From the NCBI GenBank assembly GCA_003523465.1, contig DQAA01000039.1, forward strand, positions 1-7,286: DNA of 7,286 bases. The letters are read 5' to 3'. Source of the stretch: Pseudomonas sp. GTDB lineage: Bacteria > Pseudomonadota > Gammaproteobacteria > Pseudomonadales > Pseudomonadaceae. Position numbers and translations under genes: made by a program. How positions within the stretch are numbered: the stretch's first letter is position 1; every line of letters begins with the position of its first letter. The notes beneath the pieces were generated by a model. That model saw only the letters and a program-made list of their open reading frames with translations, was not told the origin of the DNA and searched no databases. Below, piece by piece: positions 6,673 through 7,286 of the stretch.

Positions 6673-6698
6673 CAAAAAGGGGCCGCTAAGCGGCCCCT
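6673..6698 (-). terminator. Rho-independent terminator of the L,D-transpeptidase gene
   Basis: On the minus strand AGGGGCCGC-TTA-GCGGCCCCT is a perfect 9-bp stem with a 3-nt loop, running into TTTTTG. It lies about 20 bp after the TAG of the minus-strand gene and is oriented to end that transcript. The plus strand lacks a T run here, so it is one-directional. Confidence 0.88.
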
Positions 6699-6717
6699 CG
6701 ATACATTCGTTTGGCAA

Positions 6718-7286
6718 CTACTGCTGTTGATACGGATTGCTCGAGACCATTGGCACATTGCCATCCGGCGCGGTCGGCACGGCGATCTCTACCGGCATGC
6801 CATCTTCGGCCGCCACTACATCACGCACCATGTCCCAGTTCACCTGAACACTATTGGCCAGGTCTTCACGCTTGAGCAGCGCGTTGATCACCGCAGTGTG
6901 CTTGTCCACTACCGATGGATCGCCCTTGTCGTCCAGCGGGGTATGCGCTTCAAGGTAGACCTTGCCACCACTCAGACCGAACTTGTACGGCTCGTTGATG
7001 ATCCGCACCGGGGTACCGACCGGGGCCATCTTCGCCAGCTCCAGCACATTGTTGTTGAACATGCGGAAGCAGCCATGGCTGGTGCGCATGCCGATGCCGA
7101 ACTTCTTGTTGGAACCGTGGATCAGGTAGCCCGGAACGCCCAGGGTGAACTTGAATGGACCCAGCGGGTTGTCCGGCCCTGCCGGGACCACGTTCGGCAG
7201 CGGATCGCCGTCGGCAGCGTGCTCGGCCTTGATCGACGCCGGCGGCGTCCAGGTCGGGTTCGGCGTCTTGGCGGTCACCTTGGTCT
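6718..7286 (-). CDS. L,D-transpeptidase, YkuD domain (partial, 5' end outside window)
   Basis: Only the C-terminal 188 residues are visible; the frame is open through the right edge, and the GTG at 7276-7278 is an internal Val codon. The protein belongs to the ErfK/YbiS/YcfS/YnhG group of periplasmic L,D-transpeptidases. Within the fragment H56 (LIHGSN) and S69-H-G71-C72-F-R74 form the catalytic YkuD motif, Cys72 being the nucleophile. The preceding PNPTWTPP (8-15) and the AGPDNPLGPFKF segment (35-46) are typical of the family. About 100 residues follow the motif, ending Pro/Gln-rich. Family members make 3-3 peptidoglycan cross-links or attach Braun-type lipoproteins to diaminopimelate. Its position facing oprI suggests OprI as substrate. 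An export signal and any LysM domain would lie off the window. Confidence 0.92.
   Translation of the reverse strand, partial: TKVTAKTPNPTWTPPASIKAEHAADGDPLPNVVPAGPDNPLGPFKFTLGVPGYLIHGSNKKFGIGMRTSHGCFRMFNNNVLELAKMAPVGTPVRIINEPYKFGLSGGKVYLEAHTPLDDKGDPSVVDKHTAVINALLKREDLANSVQVNWDMVRDVVAAEDGMPVEIAVPTAPDGNVPMVSSNPYQQQ

Overview
The window looks like ordinary core chromosome of a Pseudomonas, most likely outside P. aeruginosa. The basis is recall of protein families: ThrH, CysH, CysB, the type I DAHP synthase and OprI all read as close Pseudomonas versions. As I remember it, in P. aeruginosa the thrH-cysH-cysB-DAHP synthase block is far from oprI, whereas a P. putida-like layout has them together, as here. 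GC is high in the genes, with AT-rich islands upstream of cysB and oprI.

Layout, left to right. A possible fragment of a Pseudomonas REP repeat lies at the left edge. thrH (-) and cysH (+) diverge from a shared 137-bp region. cysH (+) converges on cysB (-) across a near-perfect bidirectional terminator. Three minus-strand genes then run in the same direction: a 5'-nucleotidase, a universal stress protein and cysB. The nucleotidase diverges from a plus-strand type I-alpha DAHP synthase. The synthase converges on a small minus-strand YjdJ-type GNAT protein across a 30-bp perfect palindrome. A 511-bp gene-free region leads into oprI (+), the major murein lipoprotein. oprI converges on a partial minus-strand YkuD L,D-transpeptidase that leaves the window at the right edge.

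How the genes fit together. cysH (sulfate reduction) and its presumed activator cysB sit tail to tail. thrH (phosphoserine and homoserine phosphate chemistry) lies beside them, close to the serine that feeds cysteine synthesis. The DAHP synthase opens the shikimate pathway. OprI and the YkuD enzyme form a plausible substrate-enzyme pair for tethering the outer membrane to peptidoglycan.

I see no mobile element, CRISPR array, phage gene, tRNA or rRNA, and no convincing new multi-gene system. The least explained DNA is the 511-bp region before oprI. It holds interleaved inverted repeats, a long hairpin, a T-tract and a candidate promoter with a 5' mRNA stem-loop.
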